A DNA stretch of 64,000 nucleotides from JAMXLO01 sp963818775 (GTDB taxonomy: Bacteria > Pseudomonadota > Alphaproteobacteria > Acetobacterales > Acetobacteraceae), in assembly GCA_963818775.1 (NCBI GenBank), contig CAWFUF010000011.1, forward strand, positions 868,001 through 932,000, read 5' to 3'. The first letter of the stretch is position 1. Every line of letters begins with the position of its first letter. The notes beneath the pieces are model-generated. The model worked only from the letters and a program-made list of their open reading frames with translations, was not told the DNA's origin and searched no databases. The position numbers were made by a program, and so were the translations under genes. This document shows, piece after piece, positions 18,084-27,060 of the stretch.

Positions 18084-19997
18084 CTATCCGCGCAGGATCG
18101 CAGCGTTGCTCAGCACCCCACGGACCTCATCCAATGCCGCCGGGTCCTCGATGGTCGGCGGCACCGGCGCTGTTTCGCCATCCGCGATGCGGCGGATCGA
18201 GGCCCGGAGGATCTTGCCCGACCGTGTCTTCGGTAGCCGAGGCACCACGCGGGCATCCTTGAACGCGGCGACCGGCCCGATCCGCTCACGTACCAAAGCC
18301 ACGAGCTCCGCGACGATTTCGGCTTCCAGACGGTTCACGCCCGCCTTCAGCACCACCAATCCGATTGGCGTTTGGCCCTTCAAATCATCCTTGGCACCGA
18401 CAACCGCGCATTCGGCGACCGCTGGGTGCGATGCCAGCACCTCTTCCATCTGGCCCGTGGAAAGCCGATGCCCAGCGACGTTGATGATGTCGTCGGTCCG
18501 ACCCATCACCCAGACATCGCCCTCCGCGTCGATCATCCCGGCGTCGCCGGTGCGATACCAGCCGGGAAAATCCGACAGATACGCGGTGTGGTAGCCCTCG
18601 TCGTTCTGCCAGAGGGTCGGCGCGCAGCCCGGAGGCAAGGGCAGTCTGGCACACAGATTGCCGGTGTGACCGGCCGCGACGGCATTCCCGTCGTCGTCCA
18701 GCGCGTGCAGGTCGATGCCGGGGCTCGGACGTCCGCCCGAGCCAGGCTTGAACGGGAACAGCCCATACTGCCGGAACCCTCCGGTGATCGCCCAACCGGT
18801 CTCTGTCTGCCACCAGTGATCGACCACCGGCTTGCCGAGCAGATCGGCTGCCCACACGGCGGTCGGGGGATCGCAGCGCTCGCCGGCGAGAAATAGCGCC
18901 TCGAGTTTCGACAGATCGTGGGCGTGCAGCAGTTTGCCGTCAGGATCCTGCTGCTTGATCGCGCGCATTGCTGTCGGCGCGGTGAACAGCACCTTCACGC
19001 CGTGCTGCGCGCACACCCGCCAGAACGCTCCAGCATCCGGCGTGCCGACCGGCTTGCCCTCGTACATCACGGTCGTGCAGCCGCGCAGCAACGGCGCATA
19101 GACGATGTAGGAGTGGCCGACCACCCAGCCAACATCCGACGCCGCCCAATAGACGTCACCGGCATCGGCGCCATACAGCATTCGCATCGAATTCCATAGC
19201 GCCACCGCATGGCCGCCATTGTCGCGCACCACACCTTTCGGTCGGCCTGTCGTGCCGGAAGTGTAGAGGATGTAGAGCGGATCAGTGGCAGCAACGGCAA
19301 CCGGATCGTGCTGCGATGCTGCAGCTTCGGCCTCTGCGAGATCATGATCGCGTCCGGCAACCAGTGTGGCGCGCTCCGCATCGCGCTGCAGAATCAGGCA
19401 GGCGTCCGGCTTGTGTGGCGACAACGCGATCGCCGCATCGAGCAGCGGCTTGTATTTGACCACCCGTCCAGGTTCGAGGCCGCATGACGCGGACACGATC
19501 ACCTTCGGCTTGGCGTCGGCGATGCGCGACGCAAGCTCGGCTGCGGCAAAGCCGCCGAAAACGACGGAATGGATTGCGCCCAACCGCGCGCAGGCCAGCA
19601 TGGCGATCGCCGCCTCCGGGACCATCGGCAGGTAGATCACCACCCGGTCGCCGCGCATCACGCCGAGTGCCGCCAGCGCACCGGCGAGCTTCGCAGTGCG
19701 GGTCTGCATCTGGCGATAGGTGAAGGTTTCGATCCGCCCGGTCATCGGGCTGTCCCAGATCAGCGCTGCCTGCTCGCCGCGGCCCGCGAGCACGTGGCGG
19801 TCGATGCAGTTGAAGCAGGTGTTCAGGGTCGCGCCGAGAAACCATCTACCGTATGGCCCGATTGAGGGATCGAGAACACGGTCCCAGTGCCGCTCCCACG
19901 TGACGCCCTCGGCGACCGTGGCCCACCAGGCTTCTGGGTCAGCGCGCCAGGCGGCGTATGCTTCGACATATCCGGACACGGGTGCGGCATCGTTCAT
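18084..19997 (-). CDS. prpE: Propionate--CoA ligase
   Basis: AMP-forming acyl-CoA synthetase of the ANL superfamily, 637 residues, closest to PrpE in layout. An N-terminal acetyl-CoA-synthetase lid (WWATVAEGVTWERHWDRVLD) is followed by the AMP-binding P-loop YTSGTTGRPKGVV, the aromatic motif HWWQTETGWAI, YRTGDAG and DDIINVAGHRLSTGQMEE. The acyl-adenylate lysine, at about 595 in TRSGK, is present and is the site of regulatory acetylation in this family. The ATG at 19995-19997 follows GGGAGG; the open frame extends ten codons more without a site. It supplies propionyl-CoA (or a similar short acyl-CoA) to the methylcitrate or methylmalonyl route. Confidence 0.93.
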   Translation of the reverse strand: MNDAAPVSGYVEAYAAWRADPEAWWATVAEGVTWERHWDRVLDPSIGPYGRWFLGATLNTCFNCIDRHVLAGRGEQAALIWDSPMTGRIETFTYRQMQTRTAKLAGALAALGVMRGDRVVIYLPMVPEAAIAMLACARLGAIHSVVFGGFAAAELASRIADAKPKVIVSASCGLEPGRVVKYKPLLDAAIALSPHKPDACLILQRDAERATLVAGRDHDLAEAEAAASQHDPVAVAATDPLYILYTSGTTGRPKGVVRDNGGHAVALWNSMRMLYGADAGDVYWAASDVGWVVGHSYIVYAPLLRGCTTVMYEGKPVGTPDAGAFWRVCAQHGVKVLFTAPTAMRAIKQQDPDGKLLHAHDLSKLEALFLAGERCDPPTAVWAADLLGKPVVDHWWQTETGWAITGGFRQYGLFPFKPGSGGRPSPGIDLHALDDDGNAVAAGHTGNLCARLPLPPGCAPTLWQNDEGYHTAYLSDFPGWYRTGDAGMIDAEGDVWVMGRTDDIINVAGHRLSTGQMEEVLASHPAVAECAVVGAKDDLKGQTPIGLVVLKAGVNRLEAEIVAELVALVRERIGPVAAFKDARVVPRLPKTRSGKILRASIRRIADGETAPVPPTIEDPAALDEVRGVLSNAAILRG

Positions 19998-20061
19998 GAC
20001 GGCCTCCCTTAATATCGCTGGCAGCATGCCGTTACGGGCTGTGGGTCGGCAATTACCAGGG

Positions 20062-20892
20062 TCACGGCCCCGACGAGCGAGCGGTCTGCGTGCATCGATT
20101 GTTGCTCCCCGAGGCGTTAAGATAAGAACCTAACACTTGCTCGATCTGACAGGTGGACAGCCTGTGGTGAGAACGCGCAGCGGGTTGCCGGTTCACGTTG
20201 ATCGGCGTTGATCTTCCGGCGCCCAACGGCAGGCGAAGAGTACCTTGCCGGATGGCCCGCACGTAGAGCGGCACCGGTTCGAGCACGCCACGCAGAATAC
20301 GCGCACCCTCCATCGAAATGCGATCCCGATAGTCCGCTGCGAGGTTTGCCGTGTGCGAATGATACAGGCCGACCGCAACGTCCCAATTGTGGCCGGCCTC
20401 GTCACGATAAAGGGTAGAGAGATAGCGCGCCGCGTAGTCCGCGTTCGCCACGGGATCGAAAGCCTCCTCAAGCGAGGCAAATGCGTGGGGATGCAGCGTC
20501 AGGTCGACCTGCAGGCAGCCGACATCGATATACCTGTGATGCGATGTCTGCTGCGCCACCCAGGCAACCGCCGCCGCCTTGCTGTCGAGGAAGAGGCCAT
20601 CACCGTCGGCATCGATCGTCCAAGGCCAGGGACGCACGTCGTTCATGGTCGTCACAGGCCGGCCGCTTTCGACCCGGGCGATCGAGGTCAACAGACCCGA
20701 CGGCAATTGATGGCGTTGCTCCGCTTCGTGGATCGCGGAACTGCATTGGGTGCTTTGCTGAACTTCCCAGCTTTCCGGCGTGAAAGAGCCCGGCTCCGCA
20801 GCTCTGGCGCCAACGGACACATTCTGCATTGCGAGTGCCGCCACAATCAGGCGTAGCCAGACGCAAGCACGAGTTCTCTGGCATCCATTCAT
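20062..20892 (-). CDS. Lytic transglycosylase, SLT domain
   Basis: Periplasmic peptidoglycan-cleaving enzyme, 276 residues. From the ATG at 20890-20892 there is a signal-like segment (VWLRLIVAALAMQNVSVGARA). The goose-lysozyme-like SLT fold follows, with the catalytic Glu in SIARVESGRP, a GCLQVDLTLHPHAF motif, and YAARYLSTLYRDEAGHNWDVAVGLYHSH. The last 60 residues are basic and poorly conserved. Genes of this size often serve conjugation, flagellar or type III machines, but nothing of that kind is adjacent. It is divergent from the MetE-like pair with a 93-base gap. Confidence 0.85.
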   Translation of the reverse strand: MNGCQRTRACVWLRLIVAALAMQNVSVGARAAEPGSFTPESWEVQQSTQCSSAIHEAEQRHQLPSGLLTSIARVESGRPVTTMNDVRPWPWTIDADGDGLFLDSKAAAVAWVAQQTSHHRYIDVGCLQVDLTLHPHAFASLEEAFDPVANADYAARYLSTLYRDEAGHNWDVAVGLYHSHTANLAADYRDRISMEGARILRGVLEPVPLYVRAIRQGTLRLPLGAGRSTPINVNRQPAARSHHRLSTCQIEQVLGSYLNASGSNNRCTQTARSSGP

Positions 20893-20985
20893 CCCGCCAG
20901 AATGTAGCGGCGTCCTTGCGCCTCTGCCATCTTTCTCGCTGGATTGGTATGGGCTACGACGATTGCCGTCCAAGGAGGATTAACG

Positions 20986-22197
20986 ATGAAGGCGAGCATC
21001 AATCATATCGCCACCAGCCATGTGGGCAGCCTGCCGCGTCCAGACGGGCTGATCGCGGCGAACCGCGCCCTTGAAGCCGGAGAGGCCTTCGACGAACAAG
21101 CATTTGGGCAGACGCTGCGCGACGCGGTGGCAGAGGTCGTGCGTCGCCAGCACGACCTGGGCATCGACATCCCCGGTGACGGCGAGTTCGGCAAGCCGAT
21201 GGGCCAGAGCGTCAACTATGGCTCATGGTGGCGATATTCCTGGCAGCGCCTCGGCGGGCTCAAACCCGGCGAGTCCAGTCTATACGAGATGGCGCCGCGG
21301 CGGTCTCGACCCGGAGAGGTGGTGCTGACCAGCTTCGGCGATCGCCGGGACCGCACCCAGTTCGCCACGGCGTACGCCGATCCCGAGTCCGGCATCACCA
21401 CCGGGCCGCGGCCGCCGGCGCCGGTCTGCGTTGCGCCGATCACCTATACCGGCCATGACGCAATCAAGGCTGACATCGCCAATTTCAAGGAGGCGATGCA
21501 GGCTGCCGGCGTCGAGGAAGGTTTCATGAGCTCGGTCGCTCCGGGCAGCGCCTCGCGCATTGGCAATGCCTACTACAAGACCGAGGAAGAATTGCTGTAC
21601 GCCTGCGCCGATGCGATGCGCGAGGAGTACAAGGCGATCGTCGATGCGGGGCTGATCTTGCAGCTCGACGATCCGGCGATCGCCGAGAATTGGGACATGA
21701 TCAACCCCGAGCCGACGGTGGAGGAGTACAAGAAGTTCTCGATGGTCCGCGTCGAGGCGCTCAACCACGCGATCAAGGGTCTGCCCCATGATCGCATCCG
21801 TTTCCACCTGTGTTGGGGTAGCTGGCACGGCCCGCACATCACGGATATCCCGATGCGCGACATCGTCGAGGTCATGCTGGCGATCGACGCGCACGCGTAT
21901 TCGTTCGAAGCCGGCAATGTCCGCCATGAACATGAGTGGAAGATTTGGCAGGAGGTGACTCTGCCAGATGACAAGCTGATCCTGCCAGGCATCGTCAGCC
22001 ATGCGACCAACGTTGTCGAGCACCCGGAGCTTGTTGCCGAGCGCATTCTGCGGTTCGCGAATCTCGTCGGAAGGGAGCGGGTCATCGCCTCGACCGACTG
22101 CGGTCTGGGCGGTCGCGTTCATCCGCAGATCGCCTGGGCAAAACTCGAGGCGCTGGCACAAGGGGCCGCGCTGGCCAGCCGCCAACTTTGGGGCTGA
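20986..22197 (+). CDS. MetE-like zinc-dependent alkyl/methyltransferase, copy 1
   Basis: 403-residue protein matching only the C-terminal (catalytic) half of cobalamin-independent methionine synthase; the size also fits the XecA epoxyalkane:coenzyme M transferase branch. Visible features are the N-terminal HVGSLPRPDGL, DIPGDGEFGK, and the zinc-site pieces RFHLCWGSWHGPH (His-x-Cys) and ASTDCGLGGRVHPQIAWAKL (late Cys). It should activate a thiol and transfer an alkyl group to it, but it lacks the N-terminal folate-binding half of full MetE. The ATG at 20986 follows AAGGAGG. It is the first of two tandem, strongly similar genes and leads into an ABC transporter operon. Confidence 0.88.
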   Translation: MKASINHIATSHVGSLPRPDGLIAANRALEAGEAFDEQAFGQTLRDAVAEVVRRQHDLGIDIPGDGEFGKPMGQSVNYGSWWRYSWQRLGGLKPGESSLYEMAPRRSRPGEVVLTSFGDRRDRTQFATAYADPESGITTGPRPPAPVCVAPITYTGHDAIKADIANFKEAMQAAGVEEGFMSSVAPGSASRIGNAYYKTEEELLYACADAMREEYKAIVDAGLILQLDDPAIAENWDMINPEPTVEEYKKFSMVRVEALNHAIKGLPHDRIRFHLCWGSWHGPHITDIPMRDIVEVMLAIDAHAYSFEAGNVRHEHEWKIWQEVTLPDDKLILPGIVSHATNVVEHPELVAERILRFANLVGRERVIASTDCGLGGRVHPQIAWAKLEALAQGAALASRQLWG

Positions 22198-22225
22198 GTC
22201 GCAACCTTGCGGTGAGAGGACAGCC

Positions 22226-23440
22226 ATGAAAGCCAGCTCCAATCGCATCCTGACCACTCATGTCGGGAGCCTGCCACGCCCTGACGATCTGATAGCAGCC
22301 AACCGGTCGCGCGAAGCTGGCGAGACGTGCGACGAGACGATGTTTCAGGAGCGTCTTCGCGCAGGGGTGGCTCAAGTCGTTCAGCATCAGAAGGGCCTCG
22401 GCATCGATATTCCGGGCGACGGCGAGTTCGGCAAGTCCATGGGACACCGCGTCAATTTCGGTGCATGGATGAGCTACGCGTATCATCGTCTGGGCGGTCT
22501 GGATCTGGCCGGACCGGACATGCACGATGTCGCGCCGCGGCGGTCCAGTCCGGGCCAGCCTGTGCTGACGAGCTTTGCCGATCGGCGCGATCGCGCGCGG
22601 TTCGCGGCCGCATACGCTGATCCCGAGTCTGGGGTGTCAACAGGCCCTCGGCCAGCGACAGGCCCGGTATGCGTTGCTCCTCTGAGCTACATTGGTGGCG
22701 ATGCGATCAAGGCCGACATTGCCAACTTCAAGGCCGCGCTCAGCGCCGCGGGCGTGGAAGAAGGCTTTATGACTTCGATTGCACCTGGCAGTACCACGCG
22801 GATGGCCAACGTCTACTACAAGACTTACGAGGAGTTCCTGTTCGCCGCCGCTGACGCAATGCGTGAGGAGTACACGTCGATCGTTGAGGCTGGACTTGTC
22901 TTGCAGCTCGACGACCCGGCGCTCGCCACGAATTGGGACATGATCAATCCCGAACCTACCGTGGAAGACTACCGAAAGTTGGCGATGATTCAGGTATCGG
23001 CGCTCAATCACGCGCTTCGCGGGTTGCCGCAGGAGCGCATTCGGTTTCATCTATGCTGGGGAAGCTGGCATGGCCCCCACACGACAGACATTCCGATGCG
23101 CGATATCGTCGAGGTCATGTTGGCGGTCAACGCCCACGCCTACTCGTTTGAGGCCGGCAATGTCCGTCATGAACACGAATGGAAGGTCTGGCAGGACGTG
23201 AAGCTGCCTGACGACAAGCTGATACTACCGGGCGTCGTCAGCCACGCCACCAACGTGGTCGAGCACCCGGAACTTGTCGCCGAGCGTATCCTTCGTTTCG
23301 CGGAACTCGTTGGCAGGGAGCGCGTCATGGCATCCACGGATTGCGGTCTTGGCGGTCGCGTTCACCCGCAAATCGCCTGGGCCAAGCTCGAAGCACTTGC
23401 CCAGGGAGCGGCATTGGCCAGCCGCCAGCTCTGGCGCTGA
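22226..23440 (+). CDS. MetE-like zinc-dependent alkyl/methyltransferase, copy 2
   Basis: 404-residue tandem paralogue of the preceding gene, 28 bases downstream, near-identical in long stretches of the second half (e.g. DIPMRDIVEVML and FEAGNVRHEHEWK in both). It keeps the zinc-site segments RFHLCWGSWHGPH and ASTDCGLGGRVHP. Differences are concentrated in the N-terminal third (SYAYHRLGGLDLAGPDMHD versus RYSWQRLGGLKPGESSLYE), the part likely to contact the substrate. This suggests duplication followed by divergence in specificity, or a heteromeric pair. The ATG at 22226 follows GAGAGGA. The function is alkyl transfer by family; the actual donor and acceptor are unknown. Confidence 0.88.
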   Translation: MKASSNRILTTHVGSLPRPDDLIAANRSREAGETCDETMFQERLRAGVAQVVQHQKGLGIDIPGDGEFGKSMGHRVNFGAWMSYAYHRLGGLDLAGPDMHDVAPRRSSPGQPVLTSFADRRDRARFAAAYADPESGVSTGPRPATGPVCVAPLSYIGGDAIKADIANFKAALSAAGVEEGFMTSIAPGSTTRMANVYYKTYEEFLFAAADAMREEYTSIVEAGLVLQLDDPALATNWDMINPEPTVEDYRKLAMIQVSALNHALRGLPQERIRFHLCWGSWHGPHTTDIPMRDIVEVMLAVNAHAYSFEAGNVRHEHEWKVWQDVKLPDDKLILPGVVSHATNVVEHPELVAERILRFAELVGRERVMASTDCGLGGRVHPQIAWAKLEALAQGAALASRQLWR

Positions 23441-23567
23441 ACGGCTTGCGCCTGACGGACTGAGGCTTCCCGTTCATCGCGGACTGAGCCTATGCTCGGT
23501 TTCGGGAGACGCTGACGCGAACCGCAAAGATGGCGCGCCGTCGGCAACAAACAGAAGGCTTCGTGCA

Positions 23568-25235
23568 ATGGCAACTCAAGGCGAGCATGCTTACCTGCCG
23601 AAACTGCGTTCCGAACTTCGGCGCGGCAAAATCGATCGGCGCGAATTCCTGAGAACCGCAATGTTGCTCGGCGTCTCCGCGGGCACGGCGTATGCAATGG
23701 CTGGACTGCCAATGCTAGCACGAGCGCAGTCGGAATTGCCGAAGGGCGGCAAGATCCGCATCGGCATGCGCGTGCAGGAAATCAAGGACCCGCAAACGAT
23801 TTCGTGGGTCGAACCAAGCAACGTGCTGCGCAATACGGTCCAGTACCTCACCCGCACCGATGCCAACAACATCACCCATCCGGAGCTGTTGGAAAAATGG
23901 GAGGCGAGCGAGGACCTGAAGACCTGGACGCTGACCATTCGCCAAGCAGCGAAATGGCGATCCGGCCGGCCATTCACGTCGGATGACGCGATCTGGAACA
24001 TCAGGCGCGTGCTGGATCCGAAGACCGGCTCATCCGTGCTTGGGCTGATGAAGGGTTACATGCTTAACTCGTACAACACGGGGGAAACCAAGGACGGCAA
24101 GCCCGTTACCTCGGTGCGGCTGTGGAGCGAGAAGGCGATCGAGAAAATCGACGACAAGACCTTCCGCCTGAACTGCAAGCAAGCGCAGCTCGCGGTTCCC
24201 GAACACCTGTTCCACTATCCGTTCTTCATGCTCGATCCTGCCGAAAACGCTGCGGTCAAACCGGGTATGAACGGCACCGGCCCCTTTGAACTGGCGGCGT
24301 ACAACGTCGGGCAGAGTGCCGTGTTGAAGGCGAGCGCCAAGTATTGGGGACCGCCAGTTCACCTGGACGAAGTGGAGTTCATCGATCTCGGCGATGATGC
24401 GGGTGCCGCGATCGCCGCGATGGCCTCGAAGCAGGTGGACGGCCTTTACGAGGTCGACGTCTCGCAGCTCGATGCGGTCAAAGCATTGCCTGACGTTGAG
24501 ATGTACCAGGTGACGACGGCGCAGACCGCGGTGGTTCGCGGCAAATACGACCAGAAGCCGTTCAATGATGTCCGGGTCCGCCAGGCGTTGAAGCTGGCGA
24601 TCGATCAGCAGAAGGTAATCGACATTGTGTTCCGTGGGAGGGCGTCGATCGGCGAGCATCATCATGTCGCCCCGGTGCATCCTGAATACGCAAAGCTGCC
24701 GATGGTGACGCAGGACGTGGCCAAGGCGAAACAGCTTGTGGCGGAGGCAGGTTACCCCGACGGCCTCGCGCTCGAGATCGCCTGCAAGGGTGATCCGGCC
24801 TGGGAACTCGCATCCGTTCAGGTCATGGTGGAGATGTGGAAGGCAGCAGGCATCAACGTGAAGATCAACCTGATGCCGTCTGCCAGTTTCTGGGCAGTTT
24901 GGGAGAAGGTGCCGTTTGGCTATACAGGTTGGACTCACCGTCCGCTTGGCGTAATGGTACTTGGCCTCGCCTATCGCACCGGCGTGCCATGGAACGAATC
25001 AAGCTATTCCAACCCCGAATTCGATCGGCTGCTGACAGAGGCTGAGGGGATTCTTGAAGTCGACAAACGTCGCGAAGTCATGGCCAAGCTGGAGCAGATC
25101 CTTCAGTCGGATGGTCCGATCGTCCAGCCGCTTTGGCGCATCGTGCAGACTGGTTTCGACCGGAAGGTGAAGGGGTTCCGGATGCACCCGACGCAGTACA
25201 TCTTCCTCGACGAACTGGCGGTAGAGAAGGTCTGA
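23568..25235 (+). CDS. ABC transporter substrate-binding protein, peptide/opine family 5
   Basis: Periplasmic binding protein of the dipeptide/nickel/opine class (SBP family 5), 555 residues. It carries a twin-arginine signal: KIDRREFLRTAMLLG (Arg pair at about 24-25) then a hydrophobic stretch ending ARAQ. The family body includes ILEKWEASEDLKTWTL-type sequence, FTSDDAIWNIRRVLDPKTGSS, GTGPFELAAYNVGQ, FNDVRVRQALKLAIDQQKVID, and a C-terminal WKAAGINVKINLMP. Tat export suggests it folds in the cytoplasm. It is first of a four-gene plus-strand transporter operon, 127 bases after the MetE-like pair. The ligand is unknown; the Rieske and flavoprotein neighbours point to a nitrogen compound. Confidence 0.93.
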   Translation: MATQGEHAYLPKLRSELRRGKIDRREFLRTAMLLGVSAGTAYAMAGLPMLARAQSELPKGGKIRIGMRVQEIKDPQTISWVEPSNVLRNTVQYLTRTDANNITHPELLEKWEASEDLKTWTLTIRQAAKWRSGRPFTSDDAIWNIRRVLDPKTGSSVLGLMKGYMLNSYNTGETKDGKPVTSVRLWSEKAIEKIDDKTFRLNCKQAQLAVPEHLFHYPFFMLDPAENAAVKPGMNGTGPFELAAYNVGQSAVLKASAKYWGPPVHLDEVEFIDLGDDAGAAIAAMASKQVDGLYEVDVSQLDAVKALPDVEMYQVTTAQTAVVRGKYDQKPFNDVRVRQALKLAIDQQKVIDIVFRGRASIGEHHHVAPVHPEYAKLPMVTQDVAKAKQLVAEAGYPDGLALEIACKGDPAWELASVQVMVEMWKAAGINVKINLMPSASFWAVWEKVPFGYTGWTHRPLGVMVLGLAYRTGVPWNESSYSNPEFDRLLTEAEGILEVDKRREVMAKLEQILQSDGPIVQPLWRIVQTGFDRKVKGFRMHPTQYIFLDELAVEKV

Positions 25236-25245
25236 AACCTGCCGC

Positions 25246-26179
25246 ATGGCGCGCCAGATCATTCGACGATTTGGCTGGATGCTGGCGACCATGCTGGCCG
25301 CCTCGCTGTTGCTGTTTATGCTTTTCGAGCTGCTGCCCGGTGATGTCGCGCTGGCCGAGCTTGGTCCGTATTCAACGCCAGAGCAGCGGCATCTCTGGCT
25401 GGCTGCCAACGGTTACGACCAGCCGATTGCGATACGCTATCTCGACTGGCTCGGGCACTTCGTCATTGGCCAGTGGGGACAGTCGAGGATTTTCCTTGCC
25501 CCGGTGTCGCGTATCGTCTGGTCACGGCTGGAAAACACCGCGATCCTCGGCTTCTGGTTCTTCGTGTGCCTGATCCCGCTATCGCTTGGTCTCGGTGTTC
25601 TGGCCGGAATGCGCGAGGGATCATGGCTCGATCGAGCGGTCTCCGCGATCTGCGTGCTGACGACCTCGATTCCGCCATTCGCCAGCACCGTGCTGATCAC
25701 GGCCGTCTTCGTGTTCAGCCTGCATTGGCTGCCAGGCACCAGTACCGATGCTGGACGGATTCTCCTACCGGCAGCTCGTCATGCCGGTTATGGTGCTGGT
25801 GCTCTACGATTTCGGCTACATCGCTCGCATCACCCGCGCGGCGATGGCTGAGGTGATGGGCATGCCGTATATCCGGGCGGCGATCCTGCGCGGCCTGCCA
25901 CAGCGCCGCGTCATATTGCGACATGCGTTGCGCAATGCACTGATCGCGCCGTTCACGCTGCTTGTGCTGCACGTGAACTGGCTGATCGCAGGTGTGATCG
26001 TCGTCGAGTATTTCTTCGCCTTCAAGGGATTTGGCTCCCTCATCCTCGAGGCGTCGCTCGGCAAAGACCTCTATCTTCTCGAGGCGTGCACCATGATCGC
26101 CGTCGCCATGGCCACGATCACGCAGACGATTTCCGATCTCGGCTATCTGGCGCTCAATCCCAGGATGCGTGCGGCATGA
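25246..26179 (+). pseudogene. ABC transporter permease, DppB type, frameshifted
   Basis: First inner-membrane permease of the peptide-type transporter. The 5' part (25246 to about 25746) encodes MARQIIRRFGWMLATMLAASL through FVFSLHWLPGTST. The 3' part continues in the +1 frame as MLDGFSYRQLVMPVMVLVLYDFGYIARITRA and ends with the EAA-loop segment and final helices (LIAGVIVVEYFFAFKGFGS). Removing one base near 25746-25748 joins the halves into a normal protein of about 310 residues. The 3' part overlaps the next permease by ATGA. As written the protein would stop after 201 residues and lose the ATPase-contacting loop. A sequencing error is as likely as a real lesion. Confidence 0.85.
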
Positions 26180-27060
26180 GCGATGCCGAGATTGCTTCGA
26201 TGGCCGCCGCGCAATTCACCGCGCCACGTTTCGCGTGGGTCAGGCAGATCGGGCACAGCAGGATGGCAATCTTCGGGCTTGCCATCATCGGGTTTTGGAC
26301 ATTCGTGGCATTTGCAGCGCCCTGGATTGCTCCGTTCCCGCCGAACCAGACGATCCTGCCAATGCAATCGCCCGGCGCGGTCGCACCCAACGGAGCGGTC
26401 TTCTGGTTCGGAACCGACCATCTTGGGCGCGATATCCTGTCGCGCGTCATCTGGGGCACGCGCACCGTGCTGGTCTATGCCCCGTTCGCCACGGCGTTGG
26501 CATTTGCCATTGGCATTTCGGCTGGATTGCTCGCCGGATACCGGCGCGGATGGCTGGATGATGTGCTGTCACGCGTCTCCGACCTCGTGCTCGCGTTCCC
26601 GGCTCTGGTGCTCTACATCGTCATCGTCTCGAAATTCGGCGCATCGGGACTGAACATCGTTCTCGCGGTGACCCTGGCGTCCGGTCCGGCCATCATGCGA
26701 CTGACGCGAGGCCTGACGCTGGCCCTGCGGGACCGCGCGTTCATCGCGGCCGCACAATTGCGCGGTGAACCCACGTGGCGCATCATGTTCGTCGAGATCC
26801 TGCCGAATGCTGCGGGCCCGCTCATCGTCGATGCCTGTCTGCGTCTCGGCTATGTCGTGATCACCATCGGCACCCTCGGCTTCCTTGGCCTTGGTCTGCC
26901 GCCGCCCAATCCGGATTGGGGCAGCATGGTGAACGAGTCGCGCAGCTTCGCGCTGGTGTTTCCCCACATGGTGCTGTTCCCGTGCATCGCCGTTTCTTCG
27001 CTTGTGCTCGGACTGAATCTGCTGGCCGATGGACTGCGCGAACTGGTGACGCAGGAATGA
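26176..27060 (+). CDS. ABC transporter permease, DppC type
   Basis: Second permease of the peptide-type transporter, 294 residues. It has the N-terminal tail and first helix (MAIFGLAIIGFWTFVAFAAPWIAPF), a periplasmic segment with FGTDHLGRDILSRVIWGTRT (the DppC signature), and the EAA loop AAAQLRGEPTWRIMFVEILPNAAGP that docks on the ATPase. It ends GLNLLADGLRELV, as is usual. The start ATG at 26176 overlaps the previous stop (ATGA) and the stop overlaps the ATPase start (ATGA), so the set is translationally coupled. Confidence 0.93.
   Translation: MSDAEIASMAAAQFTAPRFAWVRQIGHSRMAIFGLAIIGFWTFVAFAAPWIAPFPPNQTILPMQSPGAVAPNGAVFWFGTDHLGRDILSRVIWGTRTVLVYAPFATALAFAIGISAGLLAGYRRGWLDDVLSRVSDLVLAFPALVLYIVIVSKFGASGLNIVLAVTLASGPAIMRLTRGLTLALRDRAFIAAAQLRGEPTWRIMFVEILPNAAGPLIVDACLRLGYVVITIGTLGFLGLGLPPPNPDWGSMVNESRSFALVFPHMVLFPCIAVSSLVLGLNLLADGLRELVTQE

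Noticed and set aside
20893..20985. Riboswitch leader before the MetE-like genes
   Set aside because: The 93-base gap shows no SAM, SAH or cobalamin riboswitch core that I can recognise.
25246..26179. Programmed frameshifting in the permease
   Set aside because: No slippery heptamer or stimulatory structure is visible at the junction, and permeases of this family are not known to need it.
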